Below, piece after piece: positions 28,994 through 37,152 of a DNA stretch of 64,000 nucleotides. Each line of letters begins with the position of its first letter. Positions within the stretch are counted from its first letter, which is position 1. The stretch is from Roseiarcus sp963780825. GTDB taxonomy: Bacteria > Pseudomonadota > Alphaproteobacteria > Rhizobiales > Beijerinckiaceae. Location: the NCBI GenBank assembly GCA_963780825.1, contig CAWADL010000013.1:62001-126000 (forward strand), given 5' to 3'. The position numbers and the translations under genes are program-made. The notes beneath the pieces were generated by a model. The model was not told the origin of the DNA. It saw only the letters and a list, made by a program, of their open reading frames with translations, and did not search any database.

Positions 28994-29001
28994 AAGCGGG
29001 C

Positions 29002-29301
29002 TTACGCGGCCTGCGCCGTTTCCGTCTGCTTCTTGACGATGTCGCGCTTGATCTTCAGCGCGCCCTCGGAGAGATCGCCGTCGCTCGCCTTGACCAGGAA
29101 CGCATCGAGGCCGCCGCGGTGCTCGACCGAGCGCAGCGCAGCCGCCGCGACGCGCAGCTTGAACCCCTTCTCCAGCGTGTCGGAGATGAGCGTGACCTGG
29201 CACAGATTCGGCAAGAAACGCGTGCGCGTCTTGCGGTTGGAGTGGCTGACTTTGTTGCCGGATAGGACGGCTTTGCCCGTCAGCTCGCAGCGGCGCGACA
29301 T
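29002..29301 (-). CDS. rpmB: 50S ribosomal protein L28
   Basis: 99 residues. MSRRCELTGKAVLSGNKVSH and SNRKTRTRFLPNL are the L28 signature; the alphaproteobacterial form has the extended C-terminus (KIKRDIVKKQTET). Only one Cys pair remnant is visible (Cys5 and Cys34), not a full zinc site. It is monocistronic, with 189 bases before the divergent photolyase gene. Confidence 0.95.
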   Translation of the reverse strand: MSRRCELTGKAVLSGNKVSHSNRKTRTRFLPNLCQVTLISDTLEKGFKLRVAAAALRSVEHRGGLDAFLVKASDGDLSEGALKIKRDIVKKQTETAQAA

Positions 29302-29490
29302 CTTGAAATCCTGGATCGAGCCTGAGAGTTCGGCGCGGCGTCGACAACGCGAAACCGTCCGCCTTTCCCCTGGCGTTTAGGGTCGCGGCTCTATAGGGGA
29401 GGGCGCCCGAGGCGTCAAGCAGGAAGGCCAGCGGCGGCTACGCGCGACGGCGGCCGGCGATCCCGATCTACGTCGCTAGCGTAACCTGTC

Positions 29491-31023
29491 ATGAAAACCT
29501 TGCGCTTTGTGCTGGGCGACCATCTTACGCGGGAAATCTCCTCGCTCGCGGATGCGACCGCCGACGACGTCATCTTCATGGCCGAAGTCGCCGAAGAGAC
29601 GACCTACGTTCGCCACCACCAGCAGAAGATCGCGCTTGTGCTCTCGGCGATGCGTCATTTCGCCGAAGAGCTTCGGGAGGAGGGCCTAACCGTCGACTAC
29701 GTCCGGTTGGAAGATCCTGAAAATCGCGGCGGGTTCGTCGAGGAACTGCAGCGAGCGATAAAGCGTCATAGCGCTACCCGCGTCATCGTGGCCGAGCCCG
29801 GCGAATGGCGTGTGATTGAGGCTTTGCGTAACGCCGACCTTGGGGCGGCGCTCGAGATCGCCAATGACGATCGTTTCTTCGTGTCGCCCCGCGCGTTCGA
29901 ACGCTGGGCGCGCGGCCGATCGGGCCTGCGGATGGAGTATTTCTATCGGGAGATCCGGCGTTCCCACAATCTGCTCATGGACGGCGACGAGCCGGTCGGC
30001 GGCCGTTGGAATTTCGACACCGAGAACCGCAAGCCGCCGCCGCGCCACTTTCACCCGTCAGCGCCGCCGCGCTTCGCGCCGGATGAAACCACGCGCGAAG
30101 TGCTCGACCTGGTGGCGCGCCGCTTTGCCGATCATTTCGGCGATCTGGAGCCGTTCGGTTGGGCGACGACGCGCCGCGAGGCGCTGGCGGCATTGCGCGG
30201 CTTCATCAAGGACCACCTGCCTGAATTCGGCGATCATCAGGACGCGATGGTCAAGGGCGAGCCTTTTCTGCATCACGCGAGCCTGTCGCCTTATCTGAAC
30301 ATCGGGCTGCTGGCGCCCCGCGAGGTTTGCCGCGCGGCGGAGCGCGCCTATCAGAGGGGCGAGGCCCCGCTCAACGCGGTCGAGGGATTTATTCGTCAGA
30401 TCGCCGGCTGGCGCGAATATGTGCGTGGCGTGTATTGGTTGAAGATGCCGGAGTATGCGCGCTCCAATGCGCTCGAGGCGCACCGGCCGCTGCCGTGGTT
30501 CTATTGGAGCGGCGAGACGCGGCTCGCCTGCGTTGCCGAAGTGGTCGGGCAGATCCGTCGCCACGCTTATGCGCATCACATCCAGCGGCTGATGGTGACG
30601 GGCAACCTCGCGCTGATCGCAGGCTTTGCGCCGGCCGAGGTCGAGCAATGGTACCTTGCGGTTTTCGCCGACGCCTATGATTGGGTCGAGTTGCCCAACA
30701 CCCACGGCATGTCGCTATTCGCCGACGGCGGCGTGCTCGGCTCGAAACCCTACGCATCGGCGGGCGCTTACATCAACCGGATGTCGGATTATTGCGGGGG
30801 TTGCGCGTTCGATCCGAAAATCAAGACCGGACCGAAGGCCTGTCCTTTCAATCCGCTCTACTGGGATTTCCTGATCCGCAATCGGGCGCGGCTGTCGCGC
30901 AATCCGCGGCTCGCGATGCCTTATCGCGCCATCGCCGCGATGAGCAGCGAGCGCCGCGGGCAGATCGCGGCGGACGCGCGAGCGATCCTAGACAGCCAGG
31001 AGTTTTCGGGAGCGCCGGGCTGA
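29491..31023 (+). CDS. Iron-sulfur bacterial cryptochrome/photolyase (FeS-BCP, PhrB-like)
   Basis: 510 residues. The N-terminal alpha/beta domain starts LRFVLGDHLTREISSL; the FAD-binding helical domain includes EGFIRQIAGWREYVRGVYW and RHAYAHHIQRLMVTGN. Four Cys at residues 347, 435, 438 and 451 (in RLACVAEV, DYCGGCAFD and PKACPFNP) have the spacing of the [4Fe-4S] ligands of Agrobacterium PhrB, a (6-4) photolyase. So DNA repair of (6-4) photoproducts with FAD, a lumazine antenna and an Fe-S cluster is likely. No operon partner; a REPIN follows two bases after the stop. Confidence 0.9.
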   Translation: MKTLRFVLGDHLTREISSLADATADDVIFMAEVAEETTYVRHHQQKIALVLSAMRHFAEELREEGLTVDYVRLEDPENRGGFVEELQRAIKRHSATRVIVAEPGEWRVIEALRNADLGAALEIANDDRFFVSPRAFERWARGRSGLRMEYFYREIRRSHNLLMDGDEPVGGRWNFDTENRKPPPRHFHPSAPPRFAPDETTREVLDLVARRFADHFGDLEPFGWATTRREALAALRGFIKDHLPEFGDHQDAMVKGEPFLHHASLSPYLNIGLLAPREVCRAAERAYQRGEAPLNAVEGFIRQIAGWREYVRGVYWLKMPEYARSNALEAHRPLPWFYWSGETRLACVAEVVGQIRRHAYAHHIQRLMVTGNLALIAGFAPAEVEQWYLAVFADAYDWVELPNTHGMSLFADGGVLGSKPYASAGAYINRMSDYCGGCAFDPKIKTGPKACPFNPLYWDFLIRNRARLSRNPRLAMPYRAIAAMSSERRGQIAADARAILDSQEFSGAPG

Positions 31024-31025
31024 CC

Positions 31026-31085
31026 GGAGCGTCGGCCTCCAGGCCGACGTCGGGTGCACGACGTCGGCCTGGAGGCCGACGCTCC
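31026..31085. repeat. REPIN family B, copy 2
   Basis: GGAG plus hairpin CGTCGGCCT/AGGCCGACG, inverted pair. The stem differs from copy 1 by paired changes (GCGT..ACGC to GCCT..AGGC), which keeps base pairing. Confidence 0.85.
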
Positions 31086-31091
31086 GACTAC

Positions 31092-32159
31092 CTACTCCGC
31101 GGCTTTGGCGAGCTCGGGATAATCGGTGTAGCCGGCCTCGCCTTCGGAATAGAATGTCGCTGAGTTCCACTTGTTGAGCGGAGCGTTCATCGCCAACCGG
31201 CGCGGGAGATCCGGGTTGGAGATGAAAAGCTTGCCGAAGGCGATCGCATCCGCCTCGCCGGCCGCAATGGCCGCAGCGGCGGTCTCGGCCGTGAAGCCTT
31301 CGTTGATCACATACGGGCCGCCGAACGCCTTCTTCAAATCCGGCCCAAGACGCGGCGCTGTCAGCAACTCGCGGGCGCAGAGGAAAGCGAGCTTCCGCTT
31401 GCCCAGTTGCTCGGCGACATAGCCGAAAGTCGCTGCGAGGTTCGAGTCGCCCATATCGTGCGCGTCGCCGCGGGGAGCGAGGTGCACGCCGACGCGGCCG
31501 GCGCCCCATACCGATGTGACCGCGTCGGTCACTTCGAGCATCAAGCGCGCGCGATTTTCAATCGACCCGCCATAAAGGTCGGTTCGCTTGTTGCTGCCAT
31601 CTTGCAGAAACTGGTCGATCAGATAGCCATTGGCGCCGTGAATCTCGACGCCGTCGAAACCGGCGGCTTTCGCGTTGCGGGCGCCTTCAGCGAAGGCTTC
31701 GACGACGCCAGCGAGTTCCGCCGTCTCCAAGGCGCGCGGCGTCGGATAGGGTCGCTCCGGCCGCAACAGGCTGACGTGGCCCTTGGCCGCGATCGCGCTG
31801 GGAGCGACGGGTGATACGCCGTCGTGGAAACTCGGGTCAGAAATCCGGCCGACATGCCAGAGCTGCAGCAGAATGCGGCCGCCGGCGGCCTGCACAGCGC
31901 TCGTGATCGCTCGCCAGCCCTCGACCTGCTCGCGCGACCAGACGCCCGGCGTGTGCGGATAGCCGACGCCCAGCGGCGTGACCGACGTCGCCTCGGAGAT
32001 GATCGCGCCCGCCGAGGCCCGCTGCACGTAGTATTCGCGCATCAGCGCGTTCGGAACTCGACCCGGCCCGCTGGACCGATTGCGCGTCAACGGCGCCATG
32101 AGGACACGGTTGGGAAGACGTAGGTCGCCGATGGTGATCGGATCGAAAAGCGTTGACAT
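31092..32159 (-). CDS. Old Yellow Enzyme family alkene reductase (NemA-like)
   Basis: 355 residues from ATG at 32159 (MSTLFDPITIGDLRLPNRVL). FMN TIM-barrel features: VLMAPLTRNRS near residue 20, QLWHVGR, the substrate-binding His/Asn pair and Tyr in VEIHGANGYLIDQFL, and the barrel end AFGKLFISNPDLPRRL. It reduces activated C=C bonds, nitrate esters or N-ethylmaleimide using NAD(P)H. It is divergent from nothing close; an XRE regulator follows in the same direction upstream, separated by REPIN B3. Confidence 0.85.
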   Translation of the reverse strand: MSTLFDPITIGDLRLPNRVLMAPLTRNRSSGPGRVPNALMREYYVQRASAGAIISEATSVTPLGVGYPHTPGVWSREQVEGWRAITSAVQAAGGRILLQLWHVGRISDPSFHDGVSPVAPSAIAAKGHVSLLRPERPYPTPRALETAELAGVVEAFAEGARNAKAAGFDGVEIHGANGYLIDQFLQDGSNKRTDLYGGSIENRARLMLEVTDAVTSVWGAGRVGVHLAPRGDAHDMGDSNLAATFGYVAEQLGKRKLAFLCARELLTAPRLGPDLKKAFGGPYVINEGFTAETAAAAIAAGEADAIAFGKLFISNPDLPRRLAMNAPLNKWNSATFYSEGEAGYTDYPELAKAAE

Positions 32160-32276
32160 GTGAGCAAGGGTCCCCGTGGACAGCCAAGTCTTTGACATGG
32201 TCGTCATGCTGCGCTGCGGCAAGCCCCACGAATAAGCCGTGAGTAAAATTTAACTACAGGCGTGAACTGCTATTGT

Positions 32277-32337
32277 GGAGCGTCGGCGTCCACGCCGACG
32301 CGCGGGGGCACGACGTCGGCGTGGCCGCTGACGTTCC
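32277..32337. repeat. REPIN family B, copy 3 (right arm degenerate)
   Basis: Left unit GGAG plus CGTCGGCGT/ACGCCGACG is intact. The right unit has substitutions (GTGGCCGCTGACGTTCC). It follows the stop of the XRE regulator gene by five bases on the other side. Confidence 0.75.
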
Positions 32338-32342
32338 GAGGC

Positions 32343-33179
32343 TCACCCGCTTTCCGCCGCCTGACGCAGCGTCTCCGCGGTCGAAGCATCCGCGGGGTAA
32401 AACGCCTCGATCGACAGTTCCGCGAGCGTAATGTCGAGCGCAGTGCCGAAAACGGTAACCGTCGACAGCAGCGAAAGCACGCCGCGCTGGGTGCGCAGGA
32501 TCAAGGGAACGGCGATCTCCTCGGCGAGGTCGGGCCGAGGCGCTTCCGGGCCTGGGTAGGCGGTCACCTCGCCGAGCAGCGCCACTATGCGCGGATCCGG
32601 CGCCAGCGCCGCCTGCCGGCGCAGCCTCTCGAGCAGATGCGCCCGCCAGGCGCCGAGATTGACGATCAACGGCGCCAGCCCTCGCGGATGCAAGCTGACG
32701 CGCATCGCGTTGACCGGCGGTTTCATCAGCTCCGGATCGACCGGCGCCAGCAAGCGCAGCGCGGCGGCGTTCGCGGCCACCACGCTCCAGCCGCGATCGA
32801 CGGCCAGCGCGGGGTAGGGCTCATGGGCTGAGAGCAACCGGTCGATCGCCGCGCGCGCCTTGGCGAGCGCCGGATCGTCGAGCGGACGATCGCGGTAGAT
32901 CGGCGCATAGCCCGCCTGCATCAGCAGCAGGTTGCGGTCGCGGAGCGGCACTTCGAGATGTTCGGCGATCCGCAGCACCATTTCGCGCGAGGGCGTCGCC
33001 CGGCCGCTTTCGATGAAGCTGAGGTGGCGCTGCGAAATTTCGGCCTCATTGGCCAGCGCGAATTGGCTGAGACGGCGCCGTTCGCGCCAAGCGCGCACGA
33101 GAGGGCCGGCGGATGCGGAAGCGAGCATGAGCGCAGTCTTGCGCGCCGGTCGCTGCGGTTCAATTCCCTCGGAGGTCAT
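32343..33179 (-). CDS. XRE-type transcriptional regulator with MmyB-like ligand-binding domain
   Basis: 278 residues from ATG at 33179; MLASASAGPLVRAWRERR 17 residues in is an alternative start. The helix-turn-helix lies at about residues 28-85 (RLSQFALANEAEISQRHLSF then IESGRATPSREMV). From residue 105 the MmyB-like domain follows (AHEPYPALAVDRGWSVVAAN, PLIVNLGAWRAHLLERL). Members usually control neighbouring oxidoreductase or NTF2-like genes. Here the SnoaL-like gene is divergent, with 112 bases between the starts, so it is the probable target. Confidence 0.8.
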   Translation of the reverse strand: MTSEGIEPQRPARKTALMLASASAGPLVRAWRERRRLSQFALANEAEISQRHLSFIESGRATPSREMVLRIAEHLEVPLRDRNLLLMQAGYAPIYRDRPLDDPALAKARAAIDRLLSAHEPYPALAVDRGWSVVAANAAALRLLAPVDPELMKPPVNAMRVSLHPRGLAPLIVNLGAWRAHLLERLRRQAALAPDPRIVALLGEVTAYPGPEAPRPDLAEEIAVPLILRTQRGVLSLLSTVTVFGTALDITLAELSIEAFYPADASTAETLRQAAESG

Positions 33180-33291
33180 AAAGCGCGCATTTTTGCTCGT
33201 CGCGATGACCTCTGGGACAATCGAAACAACGACCTGATCGGCGCCATCTTCGAACCACGCCCGACGAAGGGCGCAGTGAAGGAGAAAGCTC

Positions 33292-33651
33292 ATGCAAGAC
33301 GCCAAGACGATCGCCGAGGCTTACGTCGCTTTCTGGAACGCTCCCGAGCCTGCGAGGCGGCGCGAAATGTTCGAAAGCGGCTGGCGGCCCGACGCAAGCT
33401 ACGTCGATCCGATCATGCGCGGCGCCGGGGCCGAGGAAATCGCCGGGCTCGTCGCCGGCGCGCAGGCGCGGTTTCCCGGCTTCCGCTTTCGCCTGAAGGG
33501 CTCACCCAACGGGCACGGGGATTTCGTGCGGTTTTCCTGGGAACTGGGCCCCGAAGGCGTGGCGGCAACCATCGAAGGCAGCGACGTGGTGCGGTTGAAG
33601 GACGGCCGGATCGCCGAGGTGATCGGCTTTCTCGACAAGGTCCCCGGTTAA
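33292..33651 (+). CDS. Nuclear transport factor 2/SnoaL-like protein
   Basis: 119 residues, one NTF2-like cone fold. AKTIAEAYVAFWNAPEPARR forms the first helices, DASYVDPIMRGAGAEEI the pocket edge with a candidate Asp, and FVRFSWELGPEGVAATIEGSD the curved sheet. Such proteins are small isomerases, hydrolases or ligand binders; activity is unknown. GAAGGAGAAAG lies before the ATG. It is divergent from the XRE regulator and probably under its control. Confidence 0.75.
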   Translation: MQDAKTIAEAYVAFWNAPEPARRREMFESGWRPDASYVDPIMRGAGAEEIAGLVAGAQARFPGFRFRLKGSPNGHGDFVRFSWELGPEGVAATIEGSDVVRLKDGRIAEVIGFLDKVPG

Positions 33652-33660
33652 GCAGATCCC

Positions 33661-33697
33661 CCTGGGGACCGCGGGCGAGACGCCCGCGGTCCCAGGT
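33661..33697. repeat. Family C minimal hairpin
   Basis: CCTGGGGACCGCGGGCG, three bases AGA, then the complement ending CCCAGG. A compact form of family C with no spacer. It lies between convergent genes and could end both transcripts, although no T run follows. Confidence 0.7.
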
Positions 33698-33738
33698 AAG
33701 TCGGCCGCGCGGCGAAGCTGGCAAACCTGCCGCGGTCG

Positions 33739-34696
33739 TCACTCAGACGCAGATGACGCTTTCCCGCGGCCTCGCTTGATGCGCGCCGACGGCAGAACTT
33801 CCGCGGCGGCGTAAAACACCTCGCCTTCGCTTTCCTCCGTGTCGAGCCAGGTGACTTCGAGGTTTGGGAACGAAGCTTCGAAAGCGGGCTGGCCTTGCCC
33901 GATTTCGCAAACGAGCCCACCGCGCGGGTTCAGATGCGCGCGGGCCTCGCCCACGATGCGGCGCACGATGTCGAGGCCATCTGGCCCGCCGACATGGGCG
34001 AGTCTTGGCTCAGCGGCGTATTCCCTGGGAAAAGCCGCCGCCGCCGCGTCCTCGACATAGGGGGGGTTGGCGAGGATGAGATCGTAGCGCGCCGAACCCA
34101 GCGCCGCAAACAAGTCCGAACTCGACAAGGCGGATGCGGTCGGCGAGCCCGTGCTCAGCGAGATTTCTCGCGGCGACCGCAAGCGCGTCGGAGGAAATAT
34201 CCGACGCGTCGATGGTTGCGTTCGGAAAGACGCGCGCGGCGAGGATCGCCAGCGATCCGCCGCCGGTGCAGAGGTCGAGCACAGAGGTCACGGCGCCGGG
34301 GCCCGGCATGAGGCCGCCCACCCCTCCAGGCGCGGTCAACAAAAGCTCGCCGATGAAGCTGCGCGGCACAATGACGCGCTCGTCAACGTAGAACGGCACG
34401 CCTTGGATGTAAGCGCAATTCAACAGATATGCGGCTGGTTTGCGCGTGGCGACGCGAGCGTCAATCAACTCGGCAAGCCGCCGGCGTTCGTCAAGCAAGA
34501 GCTTCGCGTCGGCAAAAGGATCGAGCGCGTCGATCGGCAGCTTCAAGCCTTCGAGCACCATATAGGCGGCTTCGTCGACCGCGCTGGTCGCGCCATGGCC
34601 GAAGACCAACCCCGCCGCCTGAAACCGGCTCACCGCATAGCGGAACCAGTCCCTCGGGGTGGTCAGGATTTGCAGGCGTTCGTCTTCTGCGGGCAT
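33739..34696 (-). CDS. prmB: Ribosomal protein L3 N5-glutamine methyltransferase (one frameshift)
   Basis: About 318 residues. The N-terminal PrmB/PrmC helical domain (PRDWFRYAVSRFQAAGLVFG, with the FGHG...DEAAYMVL of PrmB) precedes the SAM fold: VLDLCTGGGSLAILAAR (motif I) and the catalytic NPPY in LILANPPYVEDA, which methylates Gln amides. The C-terminus carries GLVCEIGQGQPAFE. The FGHGT/A start and YVLxxxxLP region indicate PrmB (L3) rather than PrmC (release factors). The frame breaks near 34125. Both pieces are otherwise complete. Confidence 0.85.
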
Positions 34697-34738
34697 GACG
34701 CAGCCTCGGCATTCAATCGTTTTCGAAGCAGGCGCTAA

Positions 34739-34831
34739 TGCAGCCGCGGTCGCCGACCGCGGTCTTTCGACGATCGCCCCTCTCTAGAAGGGTTGATCAC
34801 ACCCCAACCGCGGTCAACGACCGCGGCTACA
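34739..34831. repeat. REPIN family A, copy 6
   Basis: The left tetranucleotide is GCAG instead of GTAG; the hairpins CCGCGGTC/GACCGCGG are intact at both ends. Spacer has GATCACACCCC. It lies between the PsiF-like gene and prmB. Confidence 0.8.
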
Positions 34832-34838
34832 GGCGGCC

Positions 34839-34868
34839 CAAAAAAATAGGCCGGCTTTCGCCGGCCAA
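34839..34868 (-). terminator. Rho-independent terminator of the PsiF-like gene
   Basis: On the minus strand a perfect stem GGCCGGC, loop GAAA, GCCGGCC is followed by TATTTTTTT. It starts 24 bases after the stop of the PsiF-like gene. This is the clearest intrinsic terminator in the window. Confidence 0.8.
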
Positions 34869-34892
34869 TCGACAGGCGCCGATGCGATGCGC

Positions 34893-35141
34893 TTACTTGT
34901 CGCCCTTCTTGCACTTCTCGCGGAACTTCTTGCGCTCCTTGCCGTGCAAGCCTTTCGCGTCGGCCTCTTTCGAGCATTCCTGCGACTTGGCCTCCATCGC
35001 GGCCTTGTCGGGCTTCATCGCGGACGTCGCAGTGGGCGAGGGCGAAGGCGTGGCGGCGGGCGCGGCCGCATCGGTCGCGAAAGCGGAGGTCGCGACGAGG
35101 CAGGCGACCCCGAACGCGGCGGCGAAAGTTGAGAGTTTCAT
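34893..35141 (-). CDS. PsiF-repeat secreted protein
   Basis: 82 residues. A signal peptide (MKLSTFAAAFGVACLVATSA, cleavage after AFA) is followed by an Ala/Pro/Ser/Thr linker and one PsiF repeat, SQECSKEADAKGLHGKERKK then FREKC: two Cys 24 residues apart around a basic helix. Escherichia coli PsiF is phosphate-starvation induced; the role is unknown. AAGAAAGACCGTGAGAAC precedes the ATG, so the binding site is a weak GAGAA. A strong terminator follows, so the gene is monocistronic. Confidence 0.75.
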   Translation of the reverse strand: MKLSTFAAAFGVACLVATSAFATDAAAPAATPSPSPTATSAMKPDKAAMEAKSQECSKEADAKGLHGKERKKFREKCKKGDK

Positions 35142-35409
35142 GTTCTCACGGTCTTTCTTGAGGCGAGGAAATTCTGTTGAGCCGTATCCGACGGAGGATC
35201 GGAATCGCCCGGCCCGCTTGGCCTCATAGGCGAACCCCGTTCCCCACACAAGGCGCGAAAGTCATGATTCCTGTGTAGATGCCTAGTTGGCTTCGGCGCG
35301 CGGACGCAACGTTTCACGGGCTGATTGTCGGCTGCTTTTCGGACCGCTAGTGAAGCCAGCGTCCTACACATCGCCTGCGGCGTTCAACAGGGCTAACGGA
35401 GATCATCAA

Positions 35410-35800
35410 ATGAGCGCAAAGACCGCGCCCGTCGTCGCCAACCCCGCCGGCCGCGAGGTCGAGCGCTTCGAAAACCCGAAACATGGCAACCTGACCTGGC
35501 ACACCCTGTTCAGCGGCGACAGGACGCCGACCGCTCAGATGAGTGCGGGGATAACGGAGGTTCCGCCGCATGGCGGGTTCCTGGCGGCTCACCGTCACGC
35601 GCAGGCGGAGATATATTTCGTGCACGAAGGGACTGGCGTGCTGACGATCGACGGCGTCGAACACAAGCTCTCTGCGGGCATGTCGGTGTTCATCCCCGGA
35701 GACGCGGAGCACTCGGTGCGGAATGAATTCAGCGGGAGCGCTGAAGATTTTCTACGTGTTTCCCACGGACCGATTTGGAGACGTAGTCTACCGATTTTAG
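35410..35800 (+). CDS. Cupin domain protein (one frameshift near the 3' end)
   Basis: About 129 residues, single cupin barrel. Motif 1 GGFLAAHRHAQAEIYFVHEG has the His/His/Glu metal ligands; motif 2 VFIPGDAEHSVRNE has the last His. The frame breaks near 35730; shifted by one base the end reads LKIFYVFPTDRFGDVVYRF before a TAG at 35798-35800, a usual cupin C-terminus. Without the shift the frame would run on for over 100 nonsense residues into a repeat. Function unknown; a small-molecule isomerase or dioxygenase is possible. Confidence 0.78.
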
Positions 35801-35807
35801 CGCCGCC

Positions 35808-35850
35808 CCTGGGACCGCGCGCGTCCCGCGCCTTGCCGGCGAGAGGCGCG
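35808..35850. repeat. Family C half element
   Basis: CCCCTGGGACCGCGCGCGTC followed by a short GC mirrored segment (CGCGCCTTGCCGGCGAGAGG). Only the left arm of family C is present. It lies between the cupin gene and the brnA-like gene. Confidence 0.55.
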
Positions 35851-35862
35851 CTGTCGCAGAAG

Positions 35863-36132
35863 TCATTCCGGGTTCGCCGCGTCGGCCTTCTCCGCCAGCC
35901 ACATCTTGATCAGCGACTGGTACGGCACATCGCGCCGGTGTGCGGCCATCTTGATCCGCTCCAACAGACTTGTCGGCAACCGCAGCGAGATCGACGTCTT
36001 GCTCGGCTCCAAGTTCGGCAGCAACACCCGCTCCGCCTTCGACCAGTCGACCTCATCAGCCAAATCCGTTTTCTCCCAATAGTCGCGTTCGTCCGTCTCG
36101 TTGGCGAAGGCCGAGTCACGGGGCTTGGGCAT
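35863..36132 (-). CDS. BrnA/CopG-family antitoxin
   Basis: 89 residues. Residues 12-50 read TDERDYWEKTDLADEVDWSK and ERVLLPNLEPSKTSISLRLP, and the ribbon-helix-helix follows (SLLERIKMAAHRRDVPYQSL IKMWLAEK, given in two parts). This is the BrnA-type arrangement, an antitoxin that binds and represses its own operon. Its expected partner, a BrnT ribonuclease, should lie directly upstream, where only a short remnant is visible. So this is a near-orphan antitoxin. Confidence 0.75.
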   Translation of the reverse strand: MPKPRDSAFANETDERDYWEKTDLADEVDWSKAERVLLPNLEPSKTSISLRLPTSLLERIKMAAHRRDVPYQSLIKMWLAEKADAANPE

Positions 36133-36213
36133 AGGTGGTTCGCTCCTTGATGATCATCTCGCGGGCGGAAATGACGCCTGATTTGTGTATTATGTTCAGA
36201 TACACCGGTAATC
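36116..36213 (-). pseudogene. Possible remnant of a BrnT-type toxin gene
   Basis: Just upstream of and overlapping the antitoxin start, the minus strand reads VSEHNTQIR, then after a one-base shift VISAREMIIKERTTYAQAP and a TGA. RVISAR..xxKERxxY is the typical BrnT C-terminus, and brnT normally ends overlapping brnA. The preceding bases do not look like BrnT in any frame and tatA starts on the other strand at 36332, so most of a toxin gene is missing. The call rests on about 30 residues. Confidence 0.4.
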
Positions 36214-36331
36214 AACCGCGAAGGTACCCCTGGCCCCGCGACCATCTCCGGCTTGTATTCGCCCTCTTTCGCGCATAGGTTCCCCGAGAGAAAAAGCGGC
36301 TCGTGGGCCGCGTGCGCTAGGGATGGTCGCC

Positions 36332-36562
36332 ATGGGTAGCATGAGCATTTGGCATTGGATGTTGTTCGGCGCGGTCGTGCTGCTGCTGTTCGGCGGCAAG
36401 GGCAAGATCTCCGACATCATGGGCGACGTCGCCAAGGGCATGAAATCGTTCAAGAAGGGCATGAACGAGGACGACGAGCCGGCTGCCGCCAGCACGGCGC
36501 GCACGATCGAGAATCGCACGCCCAACGGCGTCGACATCGCCGAGAAGCAGAAAGTCGGCTGA
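36332..36562 (+). CDS. tatA: Sec-independent translocase subunit TatA
   Basis: 76 residues from MGSMSIWHWMLFGAVVLLLF. One N-terminal TM helix (residues 6-22), the hinge FGGKGKISDIMGD and an amphipathic helix VAKGMKSFKKGM are the TatA/E plan; the tail is acidic and disordered. TatA oligomers form the passage for folded Tat substrates. An ATG three codons upstream and one three codons downstream are alternatives. First gene of tatABC. The promoter must lie in the 200 bases shared with the divergent brnA-like gene. Confidence 0.92.
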   Translation: MGSMSIWHWMLFGAVVLLLFGGKGKISDIMGDVAKGMKSFKKGMNEDDEPAAASTARTIENRTPNGVDIAEKQKVG

Positions 36563-36669
36563 AGCGCTCCCGCTCCGGCGGAAGGTCGGATGGGACAAAG
36601 CGCGTTTCCGATTGCGAAGGCCCCTGCATCTTCGTATCCGCTGGGATGACGAGCGGCTAATACAGATCC

Positions 36670-37152
36670 ATGTTCGATTTCGACGCCGGCAAAATCCTGG
36701 TCTTTGGCATTGTTGCGTTGGCGGTGATCCCCGCCAAGGATTTGCCGCGCGTGCTGCGCACCGTCGGCAAATATGTCGGGCAGATGCGCCGGATGGCGCC
36801 GACTTCCAGGGCCAGTTCATGGACGCCATGAAGGAGGCCGATCTCGAAAGCGTCAAGAAGGAGATCGAGGCGATCAACGCCGAGGCGTCCAAGGTCGACA
36901 CCTCTTTCGATCCTGCCGCGCTGATGCGCGACAGCATGACCAAGTCGGTCGAAGGCCCCGCGGCGCCGACGGTCTATGAGACTGTGAAAGCCGATGCGCC
37001 GGCCGTCGTTCGAGTCATCGGCGCCTGAAACAGCTAAGAGCGAACCCGGTGAGCCGATTGTTTACGACACCGTTAAAGTCGTGACGCCCGCCGTCCCGGA
37101 GCACCAAACAGCGCCGCCTGAGAAGATTCCCGCCGCGCCGAGCACGACATGA
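36670..37152 (+). CDS. tatB: Sec-independent translocase subunit TatB (two frameshifts)
   Basis: About 160 residues. MFDFDAGKILVFGIVALAVI is the TM helix, followed by the PAKDLPRVLRTVGKYVGQMR amphipathic segment. After a one-base shift at about 36798, FQGQFMDAMKEADLESVKKE continues the long helix. After a second shift near 37005, the Pro-rich tail (GEPIVYDTVKVVTPAVPEHQ) runs to a TGA at 37150-37152, overlapping tatC by the ATGA arrangement. TatB with TatC forms the twin-arginine receptor. Spans and overlaps only make sense if both frame breaks are artefacts. Confidence 0.85.

Noticed and set aside
35800..36150. A long cupin protein of 247 residues
   Set aside because: The uncorrected frame runs through a repeat and antisense of the antitoxin; a one-base shift restores a normal cupin end at 35800.
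36323..36331. The upstream ATG (MVA) as the tatA start
   Set aside because: TatA proteins in this class begin MGSMSIWHW; the extra three residues are not typical, although they cannot be excluded.
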